Shown: positions 43,441 to 53,695 of the stretch, piece after piece
Position numbering within the stretch: position 1 is the stretch's first letter
Layout of the letters: each line of letters opens with the position of its first letter
Source: Epiperipatus broadwayi
Lineage: Eukaryota > Onychophora > Udeonychophora > Euonychophora > Peripatidae
Length of the DNA: 64,000 nucleotides
NCBI GenBank assembly: GCA_028023455.1
Contig: JAQFVV010000554.1
Span: forward strand, 250,001-314,000
Direction of reading: 5' to 3'
Notes under the pieces: generated by a model
The model's database searches: none
Told to the model about the DNA's origin: nothing
What the model saw: only the letters and a program-made list of their open reading frames with translations
Made by a program: the position numbers and the translations under genes

Positions 43441-46400
43441 GGGTTTGGTTTATTGTAATTTGCTAAAGATCAGGATATATTTTAATTATTAATATTTCTG
43501 GGTCAAGATAATTTTTTCAGATAATCGTTGTCCTCACATCAGAAAAAGTTGTATAAAATATACTGAGTAGGATGTTGGTAGGAATTAGTATTGAAATATT
43601 TGTTAGTGGGGGTAGATTTTTTAAAAACGGAATCTGACAGAAATGCTTTCACTCGAGCTATTAAAATTTTCAAGAATTTTATTTTTATAACATTTACAAT
43701 TTCCACGGTAAATTTTATGATCTCATCCTATAAGAAAAATAAGAAATTTTATGATGCCATATAACAAAGGTGCTATTTATACATACCTGAGTCCAATAAA
43801 TTTTTTATAAATTACTTTGAATATATAATTTTTTAAAATAAATATATAAAAAGATCAGCAATTCTAGTTGCTAATTGAGAGTCTGTAGAAATACTTTTTA
43901 TTCAAAATTTCAGAACCCATAAATTAATAAAAAATAATTTACTAGAGGGTATAATAAAATCAGATAGATTTTTATATTGTGGTTGATATGAGTAATCTTA
44001 AGGGTTCCACGGCACCAATTAAAATTAAATAAAACAATCCTGCAAGAATAATGAATATTTGCAATTTATTGTAACCTGAATTAATTTGTTAATAAAATAA
44101 TATACAATAAAGATTAGAGGTTAGTACATTATTCAATGATATATATATATTGTAACCTTATGGTTGGGCTAGATGTTTGCCAAGCCTTATTTATGTGGTC
44201 AAATGTGTAAAATTTTAAATTCTAATTGACAGTGATTGAAATATATTAAATTCAATGTACTATATGTATATTATCGTGATTGCCAAATTTTATTTTAAAA
44301 TCAAGTAAATTTTATCAATAAATCTCCAGAGAGTGATAAAGATTCAGACTGTTCAAAATATGCTACGCCCTCTGGCAGGAAGTGTATGAGATTCTAAAAT
44401 GCACTCTGCCAGAATAATTTATTAATGTTCCTATTAATTTATAAGTATAGAAATATTTGATATTTTGTTATTATTAAATAATAATTAAAAAGATTTAAAA
44501 TCATAACTATTCTAAAATAATCTTTATAATTAATCCTTATAGCATTTTTTATTGTGATTTAAATGAGATACTGACAAAGAAAAGACCTGCCCAAAGATAT
44601 ATTATAAATGAAGACATCCATTGATATATTAAACCTTAATTTTTTTATTACGTAACCGCTGGGTACACCATGCAACAATGTGAATATGACTCAGTAGTTG
44701 GATGACTTGAATACAATATGTCAACCAACCTACAGCAAGTCATATCCTAAATTTATGATTCAATGGCACATCTCTTATAACACCCTTCTCCTAAACAGTT
44801 AAAATTTTAAACTGGATTTTAAATTTTAGCACCCACATCTTGTCTAGTTATCACTAATAAATACAGATGGAGATATATTAATTGTATGCACATACCAAGT
44901 TTTAATTGGTCTATTTTTTATATTATTTTTTTTCAACAATTCCATTTGATAAAGGTATAAATAACTTAGCAGAGTTCGTAGGGGGGGGGTATTTTAAAAG
45001 AACAAGAGAAGAAATAACAACATCTGAGCTATAACAAAAGTTAAGACCAAGAAGAAGCTTATAACAAATAACACTGGAATTGAATTTGAACTGAATTTAA
45101 AGGATAAGTAATTGTATTTTGACCCATGAATATGGAGTAAAGAATTTCATTCCCTTGCATACCTCTGACCTGCTGATCTATCAACTGACAATCGCCAGAA
45201 TTTCACATTGAAAAAGAATGGGAACCATTTTGAAAAACAATTCTTGTGAGCATAAAATTTTATTCTATATCTTACTACAATCTTTGAATTACACTTATTA
45301 TGAAACTTTAAACATTAACAATGATTTGTTTGGAAGGGCAAGAAGAAAGAAGTGAAAAATATTTTGTGCATTTGTTTATAAAATATATATATATATATTT
45401 TTGCCTTGATATCAAACGTAAATGGGAAACAAATTAAAAGTAATCAGAACATAACTTTCTGAATTTAAATTTTAAAAAATGAAGTCTAAAGAATATTAAG
45501 ATTTGCCTATTGTTTAGCATAAATGTAATTTTAAAAAGTAGATAGCAACTTTTTAATTACTATTGTGGAATGCTGGAGTTAACACTAGTTTAAAATATTG
45601 ATAACAGAATTTTAAAATGCAGGAATCATTCTTAATTATTCCAATATGTTACTACTGATGGAAAAATTAATAACAATTCTGAGAAAATTTTTCTTTTTCT
45701 GTTTCAATTGGAGATATTATTTAAATTCCTGCTTTGTTTGTGTTTTTTTTTTTTTTTTTTTTTAAAAAAAACAGATCCACAATTCTGAAGAAAAATATTT
45801 ATGAGTATTATTATATCATTGTTTTATCTATTTTATCATGTTAAATTATGAAGAAATATGGATGAGTAGTCTCATAAAATAGTTTGCCAGCCGACAATGA
45901 TATCGTTTTTCCTTGTCGGTCAACTTATAGCAAAGGAATTTATATTATGGACTATGGGAATAAAATAAAGTATAATAATATTTTTTTTTATATTATTCAT
46001 ATTTATTAATATTTTATATTAGTTTTGGATATGCTATTAAGGTATATATATTTTTATTTATTTATGGTATAAATATGCAATGCGTCTGAAAACAGACTAA
46101 AGTAAAATTATATATATATTGTACTGGTTAGCTTAAAGTTAATGTTAAATTAGGCTTGTCTAGAATAGATATACACATCTCATATATTGAGAGAATAGTT
46201 TATTGATATTTTATTTATGGATAAACAGACAGAATAACTTGTCAGAGCATAATAGTATTTACTTATGATGATGCGATTATTTTATTATATGGAGTTTTCC
46301 ATATAACTAGGTATATATTCGTTTTATATCTTTACTATATTTTACTTATAATTTAGTATGTCCACTTTAATATATAGAATTTATGCTATTTTTCATTGAC

Positions 46401-47110
46401 CGGGTGTTTCTTATTATTGCAAATTTTATTATGCTTTTGTGAAGTGGGATATTTATCTTTTAGTTTTTAATGTGAGAATTATTTTATCTTGCTATTGTTT
46501 TGATGAGGATTTGTGCTAATTTCCATTTGATAAGTGTGAGAAACATATAATTTTATTAAATATTGTATCATTGATAATATACATTGGTACATGGAGTATA
46601 CCCTCCCATTGCTTATTCCATGAGAGGATTATATTGTTGAGGTTTATAATTATTTTATGCTTAGCTGGTATAGTTTAATCCCTAGAGAGGAGGATTATTT
46701 TCATGGTATGCATTCTGTTTCCCTGTGTTGAGATGATATCCACATATTTTGCACCTAGGAAAAAGGTATTGGAATCTGCCATATTATTATACAACTATAT
46801 AATGTTGTTTTGAGAAGCCTCTCTTTATTGTCTGATCCCTCATGATGATGTCTAGTTATTTTCCATCAAGTATGGTGAAGTTCTTGGCATTTTAAAATTC
46901 TATGGCAATGATAAGGTAGAGTTAGCTTCAGGGACACTTGTTTATCTATAGTGTTTACTTAAATAGTGTATGTATTGTGTTGTAGTACCTCATCAACAGT
47001 TTACAAGCAAATCAACAAAATTTATTAGTAATTTTAAAACTTATCTTGTGTATGGTGTAATAAGAGATACACATATGTAATATAAACAGTGAGGATTGCC
47101 AATTCCTCTA
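43441..47110. other. 3.7 kb of AT-rich non-coding sequence
   Basis: No open frame above 60 codons, no matched repeat. Contains a CGCCCTCTGGCAG/CTCTGCCAG pair near 44368-44412 suggesting an eroded MITE, a poly-G run (about 44981-44989) and a poly-T tract (about 45744-45762). Confidence 0.45.
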
Positions 47111-47114
47111 CAAG

Positions 47115-47232
47115 CTTTATGATAAATGCTTAGCCAGAGCCAGCACTTAAAATATCTCTGTCAGGAACCCCTCCCCAAAACCCTGACCATGGTTTCGTGC
47201 TTTGGCACTCCTCAGAGAGGTGTCAGGGTATG
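47115..47232 (-). mobile_element. Family C repeat, single arm with hammerhead
   Basis: AACCCCTCCCCAAAACCCTG, then GTTTCGTGCTTTGGCACTCC, match the left arm of the 35.1 kb family C palindrome. The opposite arm is absent. Confidence 0.65.
47158..47232 (-). ncRNA. Type I hammerhead ribozyme motif (family C), intact core
   Basis: The minus strand has CTGAGGA (47215-47209), a perfect four-pair stem II GTGC/GCAC with loop CAAA, GAAA, and GTC (47187-47185). Stem III is the palindrome ACCATGGT. All conserved core bases are present, and G10.1-C11.1 is the canonical pair. Stem I next to the core has four pairs including one G-U, then a large internal loop. Confidence 0.72.
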
Positions 47233-48800
47233 TAATATCATTTTATTTCCATCAAGCTATAATTCACCATGGATTGGTAAGACATTTCAATAGTTAAGAT
47301 GATTATTCTATGGACATGGACAAAGTTTAGTATCCTGTACATATTGAATTCTGGTGTCTGTTCCTATAATTGATTGCTGAATGCTAAATAATAATTATCA
47401 TTTGTGCTTCATATGATAATTGTCATTACCATATTACTCATTAGTAAAGTTTAGTTATACTTTAATGTCCTCAGTAGCATACTATGGATAGATATTATGA
47501 ATAACAATTACTAGCCATATCAATGCATCAAAACTGTTAATAAATTTAAAGCGAATATACCTATAACCAAATGAATATACCTTATTTTATATTGTTTCTG
47601 AAATATATATGTTTTTCAATTATTTATTATTATTTTAGAAAGTTGTAAATAGTGTAAATAAATTTTGTTGTTTTGAAAATATATTTGGTTTTCTGTGGCC
47701 TTATTGCTAATCATCATCCATATTATTATTGTTATTGCTATCAAAACATTATCTTATTGCCTTAAAGCCATCATCAATCAATATAGTATATTTTATTACG
47801 CCTTATTATATCACAATGATATTGGTAAGCTTTTACATTTAAAGTACATTTAGAATTTATGGCTTATTGATCAGAACACTGTTGATCTTAAGCACATGTC
47901 TTATTTTAAATATTTTAAGAATCTATTGGTTTTGGAATAACTTGTTTATTTGAATCATACGATACATCATTCACTGATCTTGATCATATTGCCCATAGTT
48001 ATTTAATAAAAGAGTTTGTAGGTTATTTTGCTTGCTTTATTAATTATTTATTTGTACTTCATAAAGCTTAAAGTTCATATTATTGTTGGTATTGGGATTG
48101 CCAAATATTCTTTATTAATTCTACTTGTTTTATCAGCTGTCTTTGTTTGTTACATTTGGGTAGTGGCAAAACCCCTCTCACTGACCCAATTATATCTTGT
48201 AAAATAGTTATATTTAAGTTATTTGAACCCTGAGAAAGTTGTAATTTTGAATTTATGGTAATTTTTATGTCTAATGTTATTTATTGTGCTTTGATTTGAG
48301 TTATGTTTATCATCACAGTTTAATTGAGTTTGTATAATTTTAAGATGTAAATTTCTTTTCTAGTTTTTAAAACTTATAGTTTATTTTAATTTCATGGTTA
48401 AATATTCTGGTTTTATCAAGCTTAGAATCCATACTTTGTTTTATTTTATCATACTGTAATTTAATACATTAGTTTATAGTTCAGAATCTCATTCTACATC
48501 ATCAACATTGTTCTCATATTTCATCTGGATCTTTCTTTTATTTCTTCATCCTCATTTTATCTTAATTCATTATCATAATTGATTCATCCTTCATCTCTCC
48601 TATTCTACCATCATCTTAATCATGCATCACCCTAACACATTTTCTTTCTCTTCTCCTCACTCTTTGCTCGTTCATTTTCATTATTTATTTATTATTTACC
48701 GATTCACGCTAGCCTAGTTGGTTTTAAGAAAATAATATTTTTATTCTAACATTATTTTTATGTACATATTCTTATTATACATATAGAGATGGTTACAATA
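47233..48800. other. AT-rich non-coding sequence
   Basis: No supported feature. A pyrimidine-rich TCAT stretch lies at about 48500-48700. Confidence 0.4.
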
Positions 48801-48806
48801 TATATA

Positions 48807-48960
48807 AAAGGCATATTTCGCGGATTCATCCGTGTTAAAATATTTTAAAATTCTGACGTTGTTTTTTTTTTTTACTCAGTGGATGGCTTGTGTTACCAAG
48901 TCGAAACGTCAGTATTTTAAAATATTTTAACACGGATGAACCCGCAAAATATGTCTTTTA
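48807..48960. repeat. Long palindrome with ribozyme-like centre
   Basis: Arms 48807-48860 and 48905-48960 are reverse complements over about 54 bp (CGTGTTAAAATATTTTAAAA and partner). The 44-base centre includes a six-pair stem GGCTTG/CAAGTC followed directly by GAAACGTC (48903-48910), like stem II, the GAAA box and an ACGT stem III of a Penelope-type hammerhead. The CUGANGA box is not intact (GTGGATG). Confidence 0.65.
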
Positions 48961-49056
48961 TATATGGAACCTTCGTATCAACATATATATATATTCAGTG
49001 TATAAATGATAGATTTAACAGGCGTTATTATAATAAATATTTTTATAATTCTATTA

Positions 49057-49299
49057 TTATTTACAGAGATTTGCACTCTTAAGCTTATCAAAAAATAATA
49101 ACCTTGGAATAACCTGTAAAAACTCTAGATTTCTCTTGGTACTATTCAGTGGTATTGGCACTGGATAAATAGCTGAAGGTCTTCGTTTGCCTTTTTTTTT
49201 TGGTTCTGCGGCTTCCACGATTGAAATTCCAAACAGATTATATTTAGTAGACTGTTTTAGGCTTTTATACTGTTTACCACTATTGCTTTTTAAGGTCAT
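49057..49299 (-). other. Unrecognised small open frame
   Basis: 80 codons. A basic NLS-like patch EPKKKGKRRP is followed by SAIYPVPIPLNSTKRNLEFL. It is less AT-rich than its surroundings. No domain is recognised and no splice sites could be assigned with confidence. It could be a fragment of an exon or of a transposon protein, or chance. Confidence 0.2.
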
Positions 49300-49449
49300 T
49301 AATTATAATTACTTATTCAATTCCACTACCTCTGGATTTAATAATTATCTATAATTTAGGAAATAGCCAAATTCAGATATAGTTAGTTTTTAGTTTTCTC
49401 TTAGAAAAATTAAATTAATTTGATTGATTCTTATACAAAATAGGTACCG

Positions 49450-49614
49450 TGTGTAAGTATGCTAGAATGCAATTAATAGTGAAGCTAAGGTATGACTTAT
49501 AATGTTAGGTGACTGACCACTTTTGAGGAGTTGCTCGAAAGTGCTCAACCACTTAATATTATAAAGCATACCTTAGCTTCACCATTAACTGCATTCCAGC
49601 ACACTTAGACATAT
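49450..49614. repeat. MITE-like palindrome, about 160 bp
   Basis: TGTAAGTATGCTAGAATGCA with GTGAAGCTAAGGTATG (about 49453-49494) is mirrored by CATACCTTAGCTTCAC and TGCATTCCAGCACACTTAGACA (about 49567-49611). The centre contains GAGGAGTTGCTCGAAAGTGCTC, which recalls a degenerate ribozyme hairpin plus GAAA. Confidence 0.65.
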
Positions 49615-49619
49615 TACTT

Positions 49620-50200
49620 GTTTAATTGGAAAGTTTTATGTTTTTTTCATTCTTACATTTTAATAAAAAAAAATAAATAAATAAACATTGAATACAATGA
49701 TTGAAGTCAGTCCTATTGTTTATACTAGAAGCCCCTGAAAATGGACTTTTAAAAATAAAATGGCTGTCAAACATATTTTTAAATATATGTCTACACATCA
49801 GTGATATAATAGATAAAGTATCTCTAACAGGAATACTAATAAACAAAAATATGACATTAAAACTGAACAACAAATCATGTCTGACAAACTTTAAATCTTT
49901 AAAAATAGAAAAAAAATGTGTTGAACTTGTAATTTTATACACAATCACTGAGTGAAATGTAGAGATAATATATGTGTGAGGAAACCTACACATCAACAAT
50001 AGCTTTCAATAGTCTTTTATGATCATACATTTTAAAAGTCTTGCATGGTTTGATGCAGTTGGTAGAGTGTCTCAGGATCTATTTTGATGATCATAGGTCT
50101 GGTGCTCGAATTTCTTAAAACTTCTGAGCAATAAAGTCCCTATGCTTTTTTTATATATATTAAATCATCAATAGTATTCTGTCCCATGGACAGGTCCAGA
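49620..50200. other. Non-coding AT-rich sequence
   Basis: Overlapping plus and minus frames of 84-125 codons occur at 49622-49999, but both are low-complexity and neither shows a motif. Confidence 0.35.
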
Positions 50201-50209
50201 GAATAATCA

Positions 50210-50625
50210 CATCACCAGTTAATTCATTTTCCCACTCTGTTCTCTTCATTATCTAGCTCTTCAATTTTTATCTTTTATATCATCCAACTATATCAATCTT
50301 TTTCATCCTTTCTTATTTCCACTCACCACTTCCTCCACAACATCTTTCATTAAACTATACTTCTTAATATACGTTCAATCCAGTTTCTCTTTCTATTTCT
50401 AATTTCTTCAACCGATCTTCTTTTTTATTTACTCTTTTCAAAACTTCTTCATTTGTTATTTTATTCATACAACTGATTTTTTTCATTCTTCTCCATGACC
50501 ATATCTCAAAGGCTTCCAATCTCATAATTTTATTACTTATTGTCCACATTTCACAACCATACAATAGTATACTCCACATAGAGTATTTAATTAATTTTTT
50601 TTTTTAATTTTTTCTTTAAGGTTCC
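50210..50625 (-). pseudogene. LINE reverse transcriptase C-terminal fragment
   Basis: Frame 50579-50364 reads MWSILLYGCEMWTISNKIMR followed by LEAFEIWSWRRMKKISCMNK and ITNEEVLKRV. The motif LLYGCExWT...LEAFExWxWRRMxKISWxxxxTNEEVL is widespread in the C-terminal part of non-LTR retrotransposon ORF2. Stops before and after mark it as a relic. Confidence 0.75.
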
Positions 50626-50727
50626 ACAAAATATGGAGTGATTTTAATTTTTATATCATCATCAGTACTGGAAGATTTGTAAAGAAGTTTGGTCTTCTTG
50701 TGTAAATAAATTGAAAGATTTCTATAT

Positions 50728-50735
50728 ATATATAT

Positions 50736-50770
<35 letters not shown>
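50728..50770. repeat. (TA)n microsatellite
   Basis: Two TA runs interrupted by TTGATA, about 40 bp. Confidence 0.9.
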
Positions 50771-50819
50771 CATTAAAGTAAATAATCAAATGGCTTTATT
50801 GCATGAGAGTTTATTCGAT

Positions 50820-51560
50820 GTTTGAATGCTGGAAGTGCCAGAACTACAATTAATTGAATGTTGTTCTTTTGCTGCATCTATCACTATAGCAACTGTGCTT
50901 CTGTCAGAAGTTCTAGAACTGAAATCGATCGAATGTTGTTCTTTTCCAGCATCTATTGCTATAACAACTATGCTTCTGTCACATCTATCTCTATAGCAAC
51001 TATGCTTCTGTCAGAAGTTCTAGAACTGAAATCGATCGAATGTTGTTCTTTTCCAGCATCTATTGCTATAGCAACTATGCTTCTGTCACATCTGTCTTTA
51101 TAGCAACTATGCTTCTGTCAGAAGTTCTAGAACTCAAATCAATCGAATGTTGTTCTTTTCCAGCATCTATCACTATAGCAACTATGCTTCTGTCGCATCT
51201 ATCTCTATAGCAACTATGCTTCTGTCAGAAGTTCTAGAACTCAAATCAATCGAATGTTGTTCTTTTCCAGCATTTATCGCTATAGCAACTGTGCTTCTGT
51301 CAGAAGTTCTAGAGCTGAAATCGATTGAATGTTGTTCTTTTCCAGCTTCTATCACTATAGCAACTGTGCTTCTGTCAGAAGTTCTAGAGCTGAAATCGAT
51401 TGAATGTTGTTCTTTTCCAGCTTCTATCACTATAGCAATTGTGCTTCTGTCAGAAGTTCTAGAATTCAAATCGATCGAATGTTGTTCTTTTCCAGCATCT
51501 ATCACTATAGCAACTATGCTTCTGTCAGAAGTTCTAGAACTGAAATCGATTTGAGAATCC
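50820..51560. repeat. 75/107-bp minisatellite
   Basis: Eight copies of a unit starting at GAATGTTGTTCTTTTCCAGC. Unit starts (TGTTGTTC) lie at 50859, 50934, 51041, 51148, 51255, 51330, 51405 and 51480, with periods 75, 107, 107, 107, 75, 75, 75. The longer form carries a 32-bp internal duplication (CTATGCTTCTGTCACATCTA and following). 75 is a multiple of 3, so frames on both strands stay open; these are by-products. The unit contains nested palindromes (TTCTAGAA, CTTCTGACAGAAG). Confidence 0.9.
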
Positions 51561-52370
51561 TATATTTCAGAATATGACTCTCTTCCACTACATTAAATCA
51601 AACAGGGTAAATAAATAATCAAAAGGTTTCATATATAAAGATAAAAATATTTTTAACAATTCAAAATATCTATGAAATGAAATGGTTTCACCATCCAAGA
51701 ATCTAAATCAGTTAACTGAGTAGACATAATAAAGTAAAATTTAGGAAGCATACCAATGCTCTCAGTCAAAAATTAAGGTACTTATGTATTAGACCTGCTA
51801 CACATTTTCACATTCATATCAATCCACTGACAACTTTTTAATCTTGTGATCTGACCAAATAATGTGTACACTTGGAACTTGCACAAATTTAAAATGATAA
51901 ATTTGTCAAAATGGAACACGTACATATTTTCGCAAAAATTACAAAGTTATCGGCAGTCTAAATACGTGTGTAGAAAGTTGTAGCAATTCTAATAAGTGAC
52001 AGTAATTGCACCAAACTAAATTGTAACAATTCTAAAAACATGAATTTCATAGAAAAATAAATCTGAAAACATTTTATGCAATTCCCAAATGCTACTTTAA
52101 ATATGGACAAAACACTCACTAAATTACAAAACACTTAAAATGTACACAGACGGTACTAATTGTGATGAAAGAATCAATTCATTTGTTCTACTTTATTTTA
52201 ACTGGATAAAATTTTGTTTCAAAATGAAGACTAAAAGTAAAAATTTTTATTTTTCTCAAAAATGGAGACTTAGTTAACATGTGATTGTATAAGATAACAT
52301 CTGCATTAGATCTTCAGCAGAAATATTAATAAGTAGTAAATGTACTTTCTTCAAAACTAAAAAAAAGTTA
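51561..52370. other. Non-coding sequence
   Basis: No gene or matched repeat identified. Confidence 0.4.
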
Positions 52371-52375
52371 TATTA

Positions 52376-52745
52376 CTACACTTTTATTATTTCTTCAATG
52401 TGGTGGACTAGTTTTTTTGATGGCATCCAATATGATTCACATGAAAATGGTCGGTAACCAGCAGCTTGTAATTTAGCAGTTTTATAGGTTTTCCAACATT
52501 CTAATAAATTGTTGATTCTTCTTCCACATTTTGTTTGATGGCTTCCATTAGAGTTGCTGCTGTTATACCATGAATTCTCATGATGAAACACTTATTAGTC
52601 TTCCTCCCAAGCCACTAAACATCTCCTGCTCTGGAAGAATTTGTCCGGTTTGTTTTTTATTTTTTTGTGTGCAAAAAACTCTCGTCAATTCCAATGATTT
52701 TGTTAGGGCCTCCAATTTTACATTTTTCTCTGCTTGAGAGCCCCG
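52376..52745 (-). pseudogene. Merlin-type (ISXO2-like) DDE transposase relic
   Basis: Broken minus-strand frames give KIGGPNKIIGIDESFLHTKK, then NKCFIMRIHGITAATLMEAI followed by KQNVEEESTIY. A shifted frame gives ECWKTYKTAKLQAAGY, then DHFHVNHIG. Order and motifs fit the ISXO2/IS1595-like domain of Merlin transposons: GGPxxxVEIDES with the first catalytic Asp, KCFxxxVxxRxAxTLxPII, SDCWKAY and HxxVNHS. At least two frameshifts and two stops. The N-terminus and the distal Glu region are not visible. Confidence 0.7.
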
Positions 52746-52939
52746 CTATAAATAAATTGGATTGCCATCAAAAATAGAATTCTGGAATCCTTCAAATATG
52801 TTCTCTTACAAAGGCCTACTTTATTATTACATCTTCAAATGTTACAAAAAAAAATCAAGTCAGATGTAACATGACTTAATAAGCTTATGTTTACAAATGT
52901 TATATATAGAGCTCATAAAACAAAACACTTAACAAGCTT

Positions 52940-53010
52940 TGTAGAATACCCCCAACCTCAGACCGGTTTCTGCTACTGGCATCCTCAGTGAGGTGCAAGG
53001 ATATTCAATC
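52940..53010 (-). ncRNA. Type I hammerhead ribozyme (family B), best candidate
   Basis: The minus strand has CTGAGGA (52988-52982), stem II TGC/GCA with loop CAGTA, GAAA, and GTC (52963-52961). Stem III is the palindrome ACCGGT. Stem I is excellent: ACCTCA/TGAGGT gives six Watson-Crick pairs. Next is a small internal loop (TTGC against TGG), then GAATATCC/GGGTATTC with eight pairs including one G-U. Every conserved core base is present. Confidence 0.8.
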
Positions 53011-53179
53011 ATTAGATTAAAAATACCAGGCCATCCCAGCACTTTATCTAGTGTATAACTATTAAGTAGAAACCCTGAAATTTTCAGACATCCATATGTC
53101 TTCCAATTGGACATAGATGTCTGAAAATTTCACTAGATAAAGTTCTGGGCTTCTCCTGGTATTTTTAATCTAGTGATTG

Positions 53180-53243
53180 AATATCCTAGCACCTCACTGA
53201 GGACACCAGTAGCAGAAACCAGTCTGAGGTTGGGGGTATTCTA
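53180..53243 (+). ncRNA. Hammerhead ribozyme motif (family B, right arm)
   Basis: CTGAGGA (53197-53203), GAAAC and CAGTC with cleavage after 53224. Stem I is the same perfect 6 + 8-pair helix as in the left arm. Stem II is damaged (CAC facing GCA) and stem III reads ACCAGT. Confidence 0.6.
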
Positions 53244-53346
53244 CAAAGTTTGTTAAGAGTTTGTTTTGTGAGCTCTATATATAACATTTGTAAACACAAT
53301 CTTATTAAGTTAAGTCATGTGACATCTGACTTGAATTTTTTTGTAA

Positions 53347-53695
53347 TTTTATTTTTTGCTATGATGGATTTGGTGATTTTATATTGCTAAAGCTATTAAT
53401 ATATGGTGTATTTGAACTTAGTTCAGTCCCATATGGCTATTTAGTTTAGATAGCTGGATTGGAAGACATATGGATGTCTGAAAATTTCAGAGTTTCAACT
53501 TAATAGTTATACATTAGTTAAAGTGCTGGGATTGTCCTGGTATTTTTAATCTAATAATTAAATATCCTAGCACCTCACTGAGGATGCCAATAGCAGAAAC
53601 TGGTCTGAAGTTGGGGTATTTTACAAAGTTTGTTTTGTGAGCTCTATATGTAACATTTGTAAACACAAGCTTATTAAGTACTGCTTGGGTCTAAA
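53347..53695 (+). mobile_element. Family B unit, head-to-tail with the preceding palindrome
   Basis: Repeats AGACATATGGATGTCTGAAA through ATATCCTAGCACCTCACTGA to GAGCTCTATATGTAACATTT. Its ribozyme lies 381 bp after the right-arm ribozyme, giving the unit length. Confidence 0.75.
53562..53623 (+). ncRNA. Type I hammerhead ribozyme (family B)
   Basis: CTGAGGA (53578-53584), stem II TGC/GCA with loop CAATA, GAAA, GTC with cleavage after 53605. Stem III ACTGGT is self-complementary with two G-U pairs. Stem I has one mismatch in its inner part (TGAAGT against ACCTCA) and an intact outer helix AAATATCC/GGGTATTT. Confidence 0.72.

Larger units (their letters stand above)
52844..53346. mobile_element. 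Family B palindromic repeat with two hammerheads
   Basis: Near-complete inverted repeat of about 245-bp arms: ATCAAGTCAGATGTAACATG (from 52854) is mirrored by CATGTGACATCTGACTTGAA (ending about 53335). The centre lies near 53100. Each arm carries a ribozyme that points outward. A plus-oriented third unit follows directly, so the locus combines head-to-head and head-to-tail arrangements. The minus-strand frame at 52929-53114 is a by-product. Confidence 0.85.

Noticed and set aside
49622-49999. Overlapping 125- and 84-codon frames on opposite strands
   Set aside because: Low-complexity AT-rich translations with no motif on either strand.
50859-51551. Minisatellite unit as a ribozyme satellite
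   Set aside because: CTGACAGA resembles CUGANGA, but the core bases and GAAA box do not line up.
50858-51554. Repetitive open frames on both strands suggesting a repeat protein
   Set aside because: The 75-bp unit is divisible by 3, so frames stay open automatically; the 107-bp units break the frame.
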